Shown here in pieces: positions 42,871 to 54,266 of a DNA stretch of 64,000 bases. The stretch spans positions 28,483,513 to 28,547,512 of the forward strand of contig CM043968.1 of NCBI GenBank assembly GCA_014529385.2, read 5' to 3'. Source of the stretch: Adiantum capillus-veneris. Its lineage: Eukaryota > Streptophyta > Polypodiopsida > Polypodiales > Pteridaceae. Position 1 is the stretch's first letter. Each line of letters starts with the position of its first letter. A program made the translations under genes and the position numbers. The notes beneath the pieces are model-generated. The model did not search any database. It was not told where the DNA came from and was given only the letters and a program-made list of their open reading frames with translations.

Positions 42871-44640
42871 ATTTGCTAAGCCGTCTACACGCAGAGCGGC
42901 CGCCATCGCTGGGTGGGTTTTTTTTTTTTATTCATTATTGTTCACATTGGGCTCCCTAAAGGTGCCCTAAAGCACCCTAAGGGGCCACTCCCACAAGATG
43001 CAAGCTCTCAACCGTCTGCAGCAGCACGATCGGACATAACGCCATGGCTCTAGCTCCCAAGTGAGCTCATTCTCAGCCGCATGCATACACCATGCGAACA
43101 TCCTCAGTATTTTGCTGCAGAAGCTCTTCAATTTCTGCCATGGTTTTGATAAACCATTCAAGTTCGCTTGCAATTAGCTTTTGAAAGTTTATGGAAAGCC
43201 GCCGACAGACACTAGGGAGCAGCAACTTGAAATATTGTTCGATTGTATCATGAGGAGTACTACAAAGGCTATGAGCCATCGATCGGACGCCGAGCCGCCA
43301 CGAACACATCCACTCTCAGCTCATCGAATGGAGTTCCTGATACTGACATCATGATCACGGATTCAACCTCGTCTTCCGAAGCTAACAATTACATGAAATC
43401 AGAAATTATGCTGCCATTGTGTGGCAAAGAAGCTCCTGGATTTTGAGAGGTGATCTACACACAAATAGTAGACATGTCTTCTGCTCTTGTCAAGGCATGC
43501 CCAAGTGGGTCGTATAAAAATTGAAAGCCAGCCAGGAGCCTCGGTATCTATTACGATTGGCCAAGGTCAGGCCATCATCAACATATGATTGGCGAAGCCC
43601 GGTTTCGAATACACCATACTTCCAACTGAACTTAAATTTTTTTTCTACAAGCACGGCAACAAGGTACCCTCTTTCAATTTTTTTTCTATCAAGTTGATTA
43701 CCCTCATTGTTTCTGCAGGGTAAAAACTGGTATTACAATGAGCACGGCTCCGTACAAGGGTGCTAACGGGCACGGCTTGTGCTAATTATTATATGCATTA
43801 CATACTTGCTGCATATATCATTGAGAAGGGCAAGTTGCTCGGCATGGCTCATTAGATACTCCATAAGGAGACCCAAAAAAACGTTTGAGGCACTTATTTT
43901 TTGGTTCTATAGTAAACATGATAATCTCTAAATCATCTTTTCTTTTTTGTGGGACACCACATCAAACAACACCTTGGAAATGTGTTATCGACAAAGGTCG
44001 AAACATCCTATTGTTGACCCAAAGACCCGTAGGCATTGTCATCGCCGTAATCCCAATTCATTTTTTAGCTCTCTCTATTGCACTTAGAGGCTCCTATTGG
44101 TGAGGAATCCCAAACCCCGAGCGAATTTTCATGAGCGATCCCAAAAATCGAGCAAAATAGAGGAAAATAATACATAGGAAATCACAAAGCAGTGATAGTA
44201 TTTTCACTAATTGTTACCACTATAACGAGAGGGTGAAAGTATGTGTTTCTATATATAGTTCAAACATGGTTGGCCCATTGTCCTTGCCCAAGTGTGACAC
44301 CCCCTTTAATTGATGGCCTATTCCCATTGAGAGAAACTCAAGCTTAATTTCCTTTAAATATTCTCCATTGTGTGCTACTCACATTCGTAGGGCATCTGTG
44401 TGGATGGCATTCTTCATAAGACCAAACACTATGGATGTGTGATGGCAGACCTTGCGGACATCGATGTGAGTAGCCACGCTAATAGTTGCCACCTTAGACA
44501 TGGCCAAAGGGCTGATGATGCAAAGGACATTGCTAATCAGTGAGAGGTTGTGACGGTGACAAGGGCATTGTAACGCACATGGTTGAGCCCAATGATGACT
44601 TGGATAAACGATAGCCAAGGGTGAACATATTTAGCAAGGG

Positions 44641-44641
<1 letters not shown>
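42871..44641. other. No recognisable gene
   Basis: Short ORFs (43073-43309 minus, 43243-43446 plus, 43885-44103 plus) have no domain I recognise. No repeat structure apparent. Confidence 0.4.

Positions 44642-44681
<40 letters not shown>
44642..44681 (+). repeat. (CA)n microsatellite
   Basis: 20 CA units. Confidence 0.95.
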
Positions 44682-44684
<3 letters not shown>

Positions 44685-44906
44685 CTTAGCTGTGGAGCTT
44701 TGAAGCTGCCATGGAGGCAAATCAGCAAGCCAGGTTGAGAGCTATTTTGAGTTGGACCAATGGTGGATAGATGTACCTAGCCAAAATCTGGTGCGTTCTT
44801 GTTTTTCCCTAGAACCCTTCTAGGTATTTTGACCTTCATACCCCTTCTAGGTCTTTATATAAAACTAGGGGCACTCTAGTGATGGGCAAGTCTTTTTTAA
44901 CCTTGC

Positions 44907-44911
<5 letters not shown>

Positions 44912-44955
<44 letters not shown>
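44912..44955 (+). repeat. (CT)n microsatellite
   Basis: About 22 CT units. The proline/serine-rich ORF on the minus strand across 44836-45513 ends through this array. Confidence 0.95.
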
Positions 44956-44957
<2 letters not shown>

Positions 44958-45536
44958 ATGGATAAGTAAAATATGACCACTTAACAAAGAATATTTGAAA
45001 TAATAGGAAAGCGGGAAGGGAGGTAATATAGGAACTAGCATGAAGGCAAGGCAAGGTTGAGACAAGGGGATGGAGTCTGATGTGATGAGAGCAAGCAAGT
45101 ATTGGGGTGGTTTTCCTAGTTGCAGGGATACTTATATTTGGGGTAGTTGGGCTTGTAGGAGGGAAACTTGAACTTGGGCAGCTTGAACTAGGAAAGGGTG
45201 AATTTTGGGAGCCTGAACTTGGGGAAGTAGGGGTGCTTGTAGTAGGGGCTAGGCTCGTAGGATGGGGACCTGTAGACAGGGGGTTTGTACAAAAGGTGGC
45301 TTCTACACCAAGGTTTTCTATATTGGGGACTTCTCCATCCGTGGCTTCTCCATCAATGCCTTCTCCACCATTGATGGCTTCTCCATAGGCGGCTTGTACA
45401 GAGGAGACTTCTCCTTGGCTGCCTTGTACACTGACAGCTTGGTCACGGGGCTTGATCTGCCACCGTTGTAGTTTGCCTACGTGTTGTTGATGCCATGAGA
45501 GCAAAGTTTGCATGGGCTAGGAAGTCCTACTACAAT

Positions 45537-45537
<1 letters not shown>
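44956..45537. other. Low-complexity sequence, doubtful 225-codon ORF on minus
   Basis: The minus-strand ORF 44836-45513 contains degenerate short repeats (GEATDGEV-type, then threonine/serine/proline-rich) and then runs through a GA array as (RE)n. Composition explains its length; no domain supports it as a gene. Confidence 0.4.

Positions 45538-45581
<44 letters not shown>
45538..45581 (+). repeat. (CT)n microsatellite
   Basis: About 22 CT units. Confidence 0.95.
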
Positions 45582-45583
<2 letters not shown>

Positions 45584-45637
45584 AAGGTCTCTTGGAAAGT
45601 TTTCTAGGACATTAAAACTCTCTTCTTGTTCTCTTTT

Positions 45638-45640
<3 letters not shown>
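45581..45640 (+). repeat. Partial copy of the dispersed repeat
   Basis: TTTAAGGTCTCTTGGAAAG, then ACATTAAAACTCTCTTCTTG: the second half of the 20424-20530 repeat, here flanked by (CT)n on both sides. Confidence 0.6.

Positions 45641-45643
<3 letters not shown>

Positions 45644-45712
<69 letters not shown>
45644..45712 (+). repeat. (CT)n microsatellite
   Basis: About 34 CT units. Confidence 0.95.
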
Positions 45713-45716
<4 letters not shown>

Positions 45717-45948
45717 AAAAGAGGTCCAAAAACTCTTGAAAACAGTCCGCGGCACCGCGGACTGTTTTTGAGGTAATATGCTAGAATCGTAGGCTTTGCT
45801 CTGCAGCTTCCTACGTTGACCATTCCGTGGAGCTCTTCCCATCTTGCACGTATTGTATCGTACACGCTAAGCCTTCGCATGTAGTACATTCTCTAGCAGC
45901 TCCTTGGGTAGCAGCCCGTGGATGCTCCCCTGGTTGGTTGGGCTGCAC

Positions 45949-45950
<2 letters not shown>

Positions 45951-46013
<63 letters not shown>

Positions 46014-46056
46014 TATCCATGCTGCATCGTACCCTATTGGCTACAGTTTGCGTGCG

Positions 46057-46143
<87 letters not shown>

Positions 46144-46188
46144 CCATGTTGCATCGTACCCTATTGGCTACAGTTTGCACGCGCATGC

Positions 46189-46238
<50 letters not shown>
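45951..46238 (+). repeat. Compound array: (GA)n, unique 45 bp, (GT)n(GA)n, unique 45 bp, (GA)n
   Basis: (GA)n at 45951-46010, (GT)n(GA)n at 46060-46139 and (GA)n at 46191-46238 bracket two copies of TATCCATGCTGCATCGTACC-type sequence (46014-46058 and 46141-46190, period 127 bp). The copies differ at only a few sites. Confidence 0.9.
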
Positions 46239-46242
<4 letters not shown>

Positions 46243-47254
46243 CTGTGCCTTCAACATGCCTTTCACCGGCATCTCCGCCTTGCAAGCCCAACACTCTGCA
46301 CGCGCGCACACAGCTGCGCTTTGCTTTAGGTCTCCAATCAAATCTGCACAAGTGTTCAAGAAAAATCAATTTCACAAACAAACAAAATTTCCTTTAGGTT
46401 TGATTCAAATAGACATCACCGCAAGGTCGAGGACCCACGTAGTCTACTGTACACAAGGGTGCGTTGTACACATACTCTGTGCTTCACCACTATCTTGCAA
46501 GAGTTACATATTGCATGGAGGAGTGAGATTGAGACTCTCTATTTTTCTCTCTTTGTGCGCACATGCACCACACTACACTACATGTCTCCATTTTCTTTTG
46601 CAAGCAACATATTGATAACGTACTTGTGTCAAGCAAAAAGTATTTTTGTTGCTTCGTCATGCGGTATGTAGAGCCTTTTGAGTCCTTGTACATATATATG
46701 GGGATGGTCGCTCAAAAGAGCCTCGGAGGAGTGTCATATGGAAGATGTGCAATGTTTGCCACTATTAGTATCATCGTGTCTACACAAAAAATCAAGCAGA
46801 GGGAGTGATGATCAGTTGTGTGCCTACACTTGGACTAGCAGTATTTACATGCTCCATTTAGAGTGACCTACTTACTGTCAAGGAGAGTTTGAACAATGAG
46901 TCATCCGATTAGAACAATGACACTTATGAGGCATATAATGTGTTATAGCCATGGTTCCACACCCTCAACATGGACATAGGGGAGGATATGTTGCCTAAGA
47001 CAAGAGTGTTCAGTTGCTTCAAGTGTCTCCTATGCCACTATGCAATCTCATTCCACATGCCAAAGTTTGAGGCTTAAGGTTCAATGTGAGTGACCTAAAG
47101 TTAGCACTTACAATAGAAGGATATATCAAAGAGCTAGGACATAGAACATTGAGTGGAAATTCGTTTGATCACTTGTGAAAATTCCACTTTATTATAGATA
47201 TTTACGCACACATACATTTTTGCACGTGTCAATTTTTATGTTTATCTTTTCGCC
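46239..47254. other. No recognisable gene
   Basis: Overlapping short ORFs on both strands (for example 46238-46615 plus, 46490-46693 minus), none with a domain. Confidence 0.4.
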
Positions 47255-47460
47255 TATGTTTTGGTTTATGATCCTTGTATATTTATTACCATGGTATGAA
47301 AGCACTCAAGAAATATACAAGTATGAAATCAGTTTTGTGCTCACTTTATCTTACATTTTGGTTTTATAGGCCTTGTATATTTACTACCATGCTACTCGAG
47401 CCATGGTATAAAATCACTCAGTAATATATCGGTGTGATTTTGTGCTGATTTGTGATTTCT
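47255..47460 (+). repeat. Diverged tandem duplication, about 103-bp period
   Basis: TTTTGGTTTATGATCCTTGT followed by 'tatatttattaccatgg' at 47255 recurs at 47358 with 'ttttggttttataggccttg' and similar following sequence, ending 'ttttgtgct' in both. Confidence 0.7.
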
Positions 47461-48939
47461 TACACCTCACAGCACTCTCTCTCATGAGTCTCGCTCAATT
47501 TTGCCATTCGCTCGATAAAGTTCGCTCGATGTATGGTAAGACTCCTATTGGTGTAGTTAATCGAACTATTACTGGGTATATATTGGATCTAAAATCGAAC
47601 AACCCATTAATTAATCGAGAAGATTCCCTTTTTCCCAGATCAAAAAGTTGAAGTGTGTCCATTGTCCCTGGTTCCTACGCGCGGTCCCCCACATGCACCA
47701 TGGCCATCCACCCCGTCGTTACGCCTGCCATCGTTGTCATTGCGACGCTGGTGCCCTTCTTCCCGCACCATCACTATGGCATACTCCCATGGGCTCCACA
47801 CAGCAAGACGCAGGAAGCGTTGTTTGACTCTCCTCATGTCCCGGACATGCTCTGGTCTTCGACCTGCAGACAAACACACACACACACACACACACACACA
47901 GAGCGAGAGAGAGAGAAAGACACTTGTCGTCCCCATCGCTTGAACCTTGCCTTGCCCTGCAAACGAAGGCCTCACAAGCCTCTATCTTGCATGCACCCTG
48001 CACCTCCCAAGCAAACTATCGGCATGAACCCCTGCTGTCGTTCCCCAGTAATGGCTGCGTCTCCAAACTCCTGCCCCTTCTCTGGAACCCAAGGAACAAT
48101 AACCTGTTGTGGTCTGCAAGACGACACTCGCGCGTTCCTTATTCTGCATAACCACCAATAGAACGGGTTTTTGGCATTCTGTCTTAGCTGTCGCAACGCT
48201 GAGCCATCGTCCCTAGATATCCCCACAATGTCTACGCCTCTTGCCCGACGTACGCACTACGATGATACGATCCACACGAAAAAATCTGCCTCTTTACCTC
48301 TCTCTCTCTCTCTCTCTCTTCCACGTGTTCTCCCCCACCCTTTTCCCCCTCAAGCCATACAAAGCATCAAACAAGATTCCATCTAATAGACCCTGTTTCA
48401 AAAATTGAGCGGGCCTATTTGGGTCTACTGCCAGTTTCATTAATTAATTTGCAAGCTTGATTCGTTTCGAAGCATGTATTCAAAAGCAAAAGGCACCCTC
48501 CACGTCACAGACGCCTCGTCCCATGGAATGTGCGATCGCCATTCGCCAGGCAGGCTCCCTGCTCCTTGCCCCTCCCAATTCCATCCCCTGAAGAAAAGGA
48601 AGCATATGTGGAGATGGTCATCACAAACATGGTTTCTACGTATAGTTCTGTCACAACAGTTGAGGTTTCAGTGACTGCTGTAGAGACCCTACATCCCACA
48701 TTATCGGCTATCTTATCTCAAGAACAGGATGACCTAACCTAGAGTCCTGTAGTAGCAGGGAGGCCTGGCAATGGTGCCCATGGAATCTTTGTTGATTATG
48801 CTCATGATGGCCATGGGGTTGCTGATGAGGAGAAGGGTACTTGTGTGCACATCTTGTTTTCTCCGCTCTCTTGCCTCCGCATCCCCTGGGATGAAGATGG
48901 CAACGTTGCCTTTGCCTCAACGTTCCTGATCAGAAACGA

Positions 48940-48942
<3 letters not shown>
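47461..48942. other. More GC-rich stretch with short microsatellites, no supported gene
   Basis: Overlapping ORFs in several frames (47655-48161, 47640-47975, 48530-48742) suggest relaxed stop frequency due to GC content. (CA)n at 47874-47900 and a short (CT)n at 48298-48319 lie inside. No domain recognised. Sequence near 48408-48470 and near 49331-49390 shows weak similarity (TTGGGTCTA, CATTAATTAATT). Confidence 0.4.

Positions 48943-49004
<62 letters not shown>
48943..49004 (+). repeat. (CT)n microsatellite
   Basis: About 31 CT units. Confidence 0.95.
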
Positions 49005-49008
<4 letters not shown>

Positions 49009-49185
49009 CCCATTCCGTTCCTGCTCTCATGTATCTCGCCCCCCATATGAGCTCCTGTGCAGGTTGCTTGGCCTTGCCCCCCTCATGCGAAAAATGCAAT
49101 CGCCACGAACTGCATCTCTACTGCCTTCGCTTCGACACGTTGCATCCAGACTATCGCTGAAAATCATCCTTCATCGCGACACATG

Positions 49186-49189
<4 letters not shown>

Positions 49190-49230
<41 letters not shown>
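49190..49230 (+). repeat. (CT)n microsatellite
   Basis: About 20 CT units, followed by a C run. Confidence 0.95.
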
Positions 49231-49232
<2 letters not shown>

Positions 49233-49777
49233 CCCCATGTGTCGCCTCTGCCTTTTTCGACCTCAAAGCCACCACAGCATCTCAGTAGATTCTTATCAAA
49301 AGAAACACAAAAAAGATTATAACAACATTTTTTTGGGTCTATTCTCAAAGTCATTAATTAATTGGCATGATTCGATCCCAAAACAATCTTTGAACTTGAA
49401 GCAAAGTGAGTTGGAGACCATCCTGTGTGGTGGATTCTCCACCTCTGCATCGTGCTCTTTATCGTCATGTCTGTCTCGCCTGCCCGCCATGGCCCTTTCG
49501 CAATTGCTATGCCTGAAATTTCTTCATTTCCTCTGCCTCAATGCTTCTGATGACCACACCATTGCTTCCTGTAGACAAAGCAGGGGGGCTTGCAACTGGG
49601 GCCTACTGTGTACAAAGCGAGAGAGAGCTGGTCTGTTTTCATGATTGCCATGCAACCTCAGGTCGCTGACACAAACCAGAGGCCTTACACTAGCCCACCT
49701 TTGCAAATAAACGATACAACCTTGGGGTTGCGACGTAGACAGACTAGAGCGAGGAGACGGATGTTACTGCACCAAAC

Positions 49778-49778
<1 letters not shown>
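49231..49778. other. No recognisable gene
   Basis: Covered by the long ORF 49057-49644 (plus), which reads through the preceding (CT)n array and has no domain; I take it as spurious. Confidence 0.4.

Positions 49779-49830
<52 letters not shown>
49779..49830 (+). repeat. (GA)n microsatellite
   Basis: About 26 AG units. Confidence 0.95.
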
Positions 49831-49832
<2 letters not shown>

Positions 49833-49979
49833 ATCACCAGCTCTTTTTCAAGCCAGTGCCCTGCTCTGCAATCCTGCCTACAATGAAGCGAGACTCCCCT
49901 ATGCTCTGTCGCGTGCACCAGATGTGACATCAACAAAAAAAATCTCTCCTGTCCTCGTAAATTTAACAGACGCATGGAA

Positions 49980-49983
<4 letters not shown>

Positions 49984-50014
<31 letters not shown>
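49984..50014 (+). repeat. (CT)n microsatellite
   Basis: About 15 CT units. Confidence 0.95.
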
Positions 50015-50018
<4 letters not shown>

Positions 50019-50047
50019 CTATCACCCAAGTGTAATAGATTGGTTAT

Positions 50048-50168
50048 GCCATTTTCCCTTGAATAACAGGTCTTGAATTCAACTCCTCGCCGGTAAGGTC
50101 TCTTGGGATAGTTTCCTACAACATTAAAACTCTCTTCTTCTTCTCTTCTCTCTCTCTCTCTCTCTCTC
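50048..50168 (+). repeat. Dispersed repeat copy with (CTT)n(CT)n tail
   Basis: TTGAATAACAGG, TTCAACTC, TAAGGTCTCTTGGGATAG, CCTACAACATTAAAACTCTC, then a CTT/CT tract: an independent copy of the repeat at 20424-20530, with a 14-bp deletion between the TTCAACTC and TAAGGTC blocks. Confidence 0.65.
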
Positions 50169-50242
50169 CACGTGCCTCCCCATGCCCCTTTTCTCGCTTT
50201 CAAAATTGGCACGACCTACCCCTAACACACAAACAAAAACAA

Positions 50243-50278
50243 CCCCCCCCCCCCCCCCCCCCCCCCCCTCCCCCCCCC
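50243..50278 (+). repeat. C26-T-C9 homopolymer run
   Basis: Twenty-six C, one T, nine C. Possible i-motif on this strand and G-quadruplex on the other. Confidence 0.95.
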
Positions 50279-51639
50279 TTCTTTTGCCCTTTTCCTTTCA
50301 TTGCCTCCCACAACTAATTAATCGGTTCACTTAAAAACAGCGTTTTGGCCACCTGCTGGGTTGTTTGATATTTTATTCTTGCTTTAGGAAATTCCTTACA
50401 TCCGGCTTTTGAACTAACTCTCTTTCTCTAAAATGGGAATGTCCAATTTGAACACGTGCAAATTGAGGTCTGCATACTTTGATATGGCTCTTGTGATCAA
50501 CCCACCACTGAGGTGATGGTGCTACAACATGTAACCCTTTCATTTATTTTTTTTTAAAACCTCGAACATGATCTGCGGTGCATCCCTCGTAGTCAGTTCC
50601 AATGCGAATATCGTAGCTTCTCTTGGTCTATGCCTTTTCACAAGAGGCTTGTTCTGTCATCCGACTTCAGCCCCTACTTCCAATGTTTCGCGTCGCATCA
50701 AATGAGATTCCTGTTTTTTATTGAATTTATCGCAAACGGTACCGCCTATGAAATCTTTTAACAAAGCAAAGTGGTAATTGGGTTTTAATTGTTTATATTC
50801 TCTCTTTCTCTCAAACTTGATGTCTTTGTAATATTGTTAATCTTGGTGCCAATGAGAGTGTTTTTTTTATATGTGTCTCTTAAACTCTGTATGTGCACAT
50901 TTTTTGGGGCACCCTCTTGATCCTTCGCTTTGATAGAGAATGTTGGCCTCGCATGGAGACCTTCTAGGGTAGAGGGGCCAGTTGTGGTACGGCCCCCAGA
51001 GAAAAGACACATGAACCCCTAATTTTAATATGTTTGGGGACCAAAAGAAGCACAAAAAAGTGGAGTTGAAACGGCTAGTTCATTTGAAATAAAGCCTTCT
51101 CATTGGCCAAGACGTGGGTTCAAGGCGTTGTGGCTACATTTTACCTCTTTTGGCCCCCATTGGTGTTCTTATTCATGCCGATTTTTGATACACTTGATTC
51201 CGAAAATCGCGCCGCGACTATCGACTTTCAAACCCGACCAATTCCAAATTATTTTTCCTGAAAGCTTATAAAAAAGCGATTAAATTGAGCTACTCAACGC
51301 AAAAAATTGAGCTCGAAGGAGGGAGATTCAAGCTCCCCAAGTTACCCGTCCCCCTCCTGGCTCCTCTACCCTAGGTACACTTCTCTCATACATCTTCAAA
51401 GCACACATCCTTTAAAGAGAAAGAATATACATTTAATACAAGCATGACCTTTATTTGGTGTTTGCAATTATTTTCCTTTGCCAACCAACATGCCCGTGTG
51501 CTCTGGGGGTTGTACATAATGTGCACTATCTTAGGGTTTGAAGCACTCTGCACTAGTGCATGGGGGCCATCCTCCCCAGCCATTATAAATACATGCCATC
51601 AAGGATTTCGATTGCCCTTTTTCACAAGAATCTCAATTG
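50279..51639. other. No recognisable gene
   Basis: ORFs at 50785-51012 (minus) and 51444-51689 (plus) lack domains. The stretch may include non-coding parts of the MULE element to its right. Confidence 0.4.
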
Positions 51640-52931
51640 CATTATTGCAAACAAAACCTTTATCCTTCATCATTCAAATGTACCAATAAAAGTAAAGACA
51701 CGAGGAGGTTGATTTGCTTCAATTCTACGACCAACCATCTTCTTTGAGCTCCCAAAACGTTTAAACTTCAATATGTAATGGTAGGCTTTTATGGCCCCAT
51801 TTGTGTCTAGTCCTGAATGTGAAACCAAATATGTTTTGAGTACTTAATGAAGGCCTCCTCCTCATGGTATTTGAGGAAGAAGGAAAAAGGATGTTATCAT
51901 GCCTTGAATGTGCTTTCATGTTTCCACCTTGGACGTGCTTGAAGGCCCTCGAATATCTATGATGACTCCAAAGATGTGAAACATGGAAGCCCTTGTAGGC
52001 CAACCCCGTACCTTTTTGGCAAGGTGCTTGAGCCAACCGACACACATGCCACAAGCACAAGTAGAAAGGAACATTAAAGACCTACATGTACTCACATTGA
52101 AAAATAATGAACAACCAAAGAAAACCAAAACGCATGCATGTAGTTGCATTACATACGTATGCATAATACCTAATTGCATTTTTTTTTTTGTCTCTGCATC
52201 GTCCACCATGAAAGAAGAATGCTCCCAACATTTATGGTAATCAAGCATAGCGTCTCTAAATTGTGATAACCATAAATATGTCACCTCTAGCATGGCACTC
52301 AAAGTCACTACCCAAGCCACGAGCATGCCATTGCAATGTAGATTGAAAACCAGTATAGTGTATAAGTGGATCTACATGCAAAAAATGTGGCCATTTTATT
52401 ATACCAACCCTTAAAGGACATGTAGGTCAAGAAGTGAAGTGTGTATCTTGTATTTGTTTGTGTCAAATGTGGCATCCATCGAGATTAGGTTTCTATCACT
52501 ATATATTTTGTACATCTCCTTTTCCCTTGCCGATTAAATGCAACAATGAAATCCTTGCCATGCATGAGGTCTAGCTCGTGGTAGATGAACGTGCTAGCTT
52601 AATTCTCAAGACACTACCGCCTTGTGCTTTGAGCATCATCCTCATGCAAGTGAATTGTCTCAACCACTATCTTGCATGTTATGTTGAGTGTCACAAATGG
52701 AGAGGAAATCTTCTCTCGTAGTAAAATGGAGGGGATATGTGGTAAGTTGATTGTGCAATGCTTTGATGTGTCCATCCAACACTTGTTGAGGAGTGAACCC
52801 TTGTCAAAGAAGGTTAGACACCCATACTTTCTTTTCCTTGGAGACCAAATGAAAAACAAGAGTTGGGAGCCCTTGCCATCATATATCAAATCATCCTTAT
52901 CAGTATGAGAGGGGTGAACATCTGAGATCAA
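51640..52931 (-). pseudogene. MULE (Mutator-like) transposase remnant
   Basis: On the minus strand, from right to left: a degenerate N-terminal segment in 52614-52931 ending HLHEDDAQSTRR; then, across stops, FIYHELDLMHGKDFIVAF (about 52540-52600) and NLISMDATFDTNKYKIHTSL (about 52425-52490), the first catalytic aspartate block; GMLVAWVVTLSAMLEVTYLW and WEHSSFMVDDAETKKKMQ (frame 51916-52326), the second aspartate block (VDDAE); LCLWHV-like sequence near 52060; and GLDTNGAIKAYHYILKFKRF (about 51745-51805). This order matches MULE transposases, including those related to FAR1/FHY3 proteins. Stops and frameshifts break it repeatedly, so it is dead. Terminal inverted repeats were not found. Confidence 0.75.
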
Positions 52932-54208
52932 CCTAAGTCTTGATTGACCTGCAAGCGGCCACCCACTAATATTAAAATGATAGTGACATCCTCATTTGAT
53001 GAAGCCTTTATTCCATCGCCTTTTAATTTTCTTGCTTGTGCTAGTCCCACTTGGTAATCATACATCATGGGCACTATTATAATGTTGAGAGAGGCATGTT
53101 GCTTGTGAAGAGGCCCATACGTACACAAAACCTACAAGTTGCAAGTGCAATTGTGAGGCCGATGAAAGAAAACACCTAATTGAAAAAATTAAGAGGTAAG
53201 CTTTCTAATTCTACACCCACCCTTATCTCTATCTCTACTTCTACTTCTACTTCTATCCATATCCCTATCTCCATCTATATTGTGTCCTAATTGTTTTAAT
53301 AAAGGCATTCAAGCTACAACACTCCACCAAAGCTATGAGCAACCTTCTTGGGGAGCTATGCTAAATGCACAAGGTGAGTAGCCATATCTTCACACTCACA
53401 CACATCTCTCTCTCTCTTAGAAGCTCGTTCTCTCTACAAACTCTAGGTTCTCCTTACTATAGGTACAACTCTCCCCATAGTATCCTTATTGCCTGCATGC
53501 AAGAATAGGGCTTGGGAGGGAAAATTTCTCTCCACTTCTCTCACATCTACGTTTTGCATATACTAAAAATTCTCTTAGATGAATAATCCACATGATGTGA
53601 ATTTCTTTTGCTTCCACTCCATGTGATCTATTACAATTAACATATGGATTAGCCATAAGATCCACTTCCAACAACATATAGTGTTTCTCTTTGGCCTAGA
53701 AAAGCTTAATGAAATACTTCAATCCACCGGATCCCATCATACTATCCCTCTTATACTATTTTTTTTTCCATAAATGTATAGTTATTTTTCTATGCACCAA
53801 GAGGATTTGTACACGCAATTATCTCCAATCACTAGGCAAACCATATATATCATAGTAAGTACAAAATTACAATTCCAAAGAACAATTCATAGCTTGTTTG
53901 GTTGGCAAAAGTTGAATTCCATTAACTGATCTATTAATTCTTTCATCCTACTCATGATAAGACACGACCAAAGCCTTGAGGTTTTCATCTTTGCATTGTT
54001 TGGATTTCCTCTTTTGTGTTTTTTCTATGTGTGTGTGCGTGCGTGCGCGCACAAGAGAGACAGAATGGGGATTCTTTGATTGCACTCCTTACTAAGCTCT
54101 AGGCTTCATGGAATCTATGGCATAACTCCTTCATATAGTCTTTGGAATTTCCTCATAAATTCTCACAGCAAGAGACCCGATGCCTTCTTGGCAAGACTGC
54201 AAACTTCT
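52932..54208. other. No gene; possible LTR leading to the gag-like remnant
   Basis: The right end (54209-54213, CGACA) is followed by a primer-binding site, so an unknown length of this stretch is LTR. A short (CTACTT)n-like tract lies at 53225-53260 and an alternating GT/GC tract at 54030-54052. No domain in the short ORFs. Confidence 0.45.
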
Positions 54209-54218
54209 CGACATAATT

Positions 54219-54237
54219 TTGGTGAACCCGACGTGAG
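54219..54237 (+). promoter_or_regulatory. Primer-binding site, tRNA identity not assigned
   Basis: TTGGTGAACCCGACGTGAG five bases after an LTR end (CGACA). It resembles the site at 37111-37126 of the pol-less element (TTGGTGAATCCAACG), suggesting use of the same tRNA. Confidence 0.6.
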
Positions 54238-54266
54238 CCTGTAAGGGTGAGCATTTGTGGGTAACC

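Noticed and set aside
44836-45513. 225-codon proline/serine/threonine-rich ORF on the minus strand
   Set aside because: It consists of short degenerate repeats and reads through a GA array as alternating Arg-Glu; no domain, and composition alone explains the lack of stops.
47655-48161. 168-codon ORF on the plus strand
   Set aside because: Several frames are open here on both strands because of base composition; it includes a (CA)n array and no domain.
49057-49644. 195-codon ORF on the plus strand
   Set aside because: It passes through a (CT)n array and has overlapping ORFs of similar length in other frames; no domain recognised.
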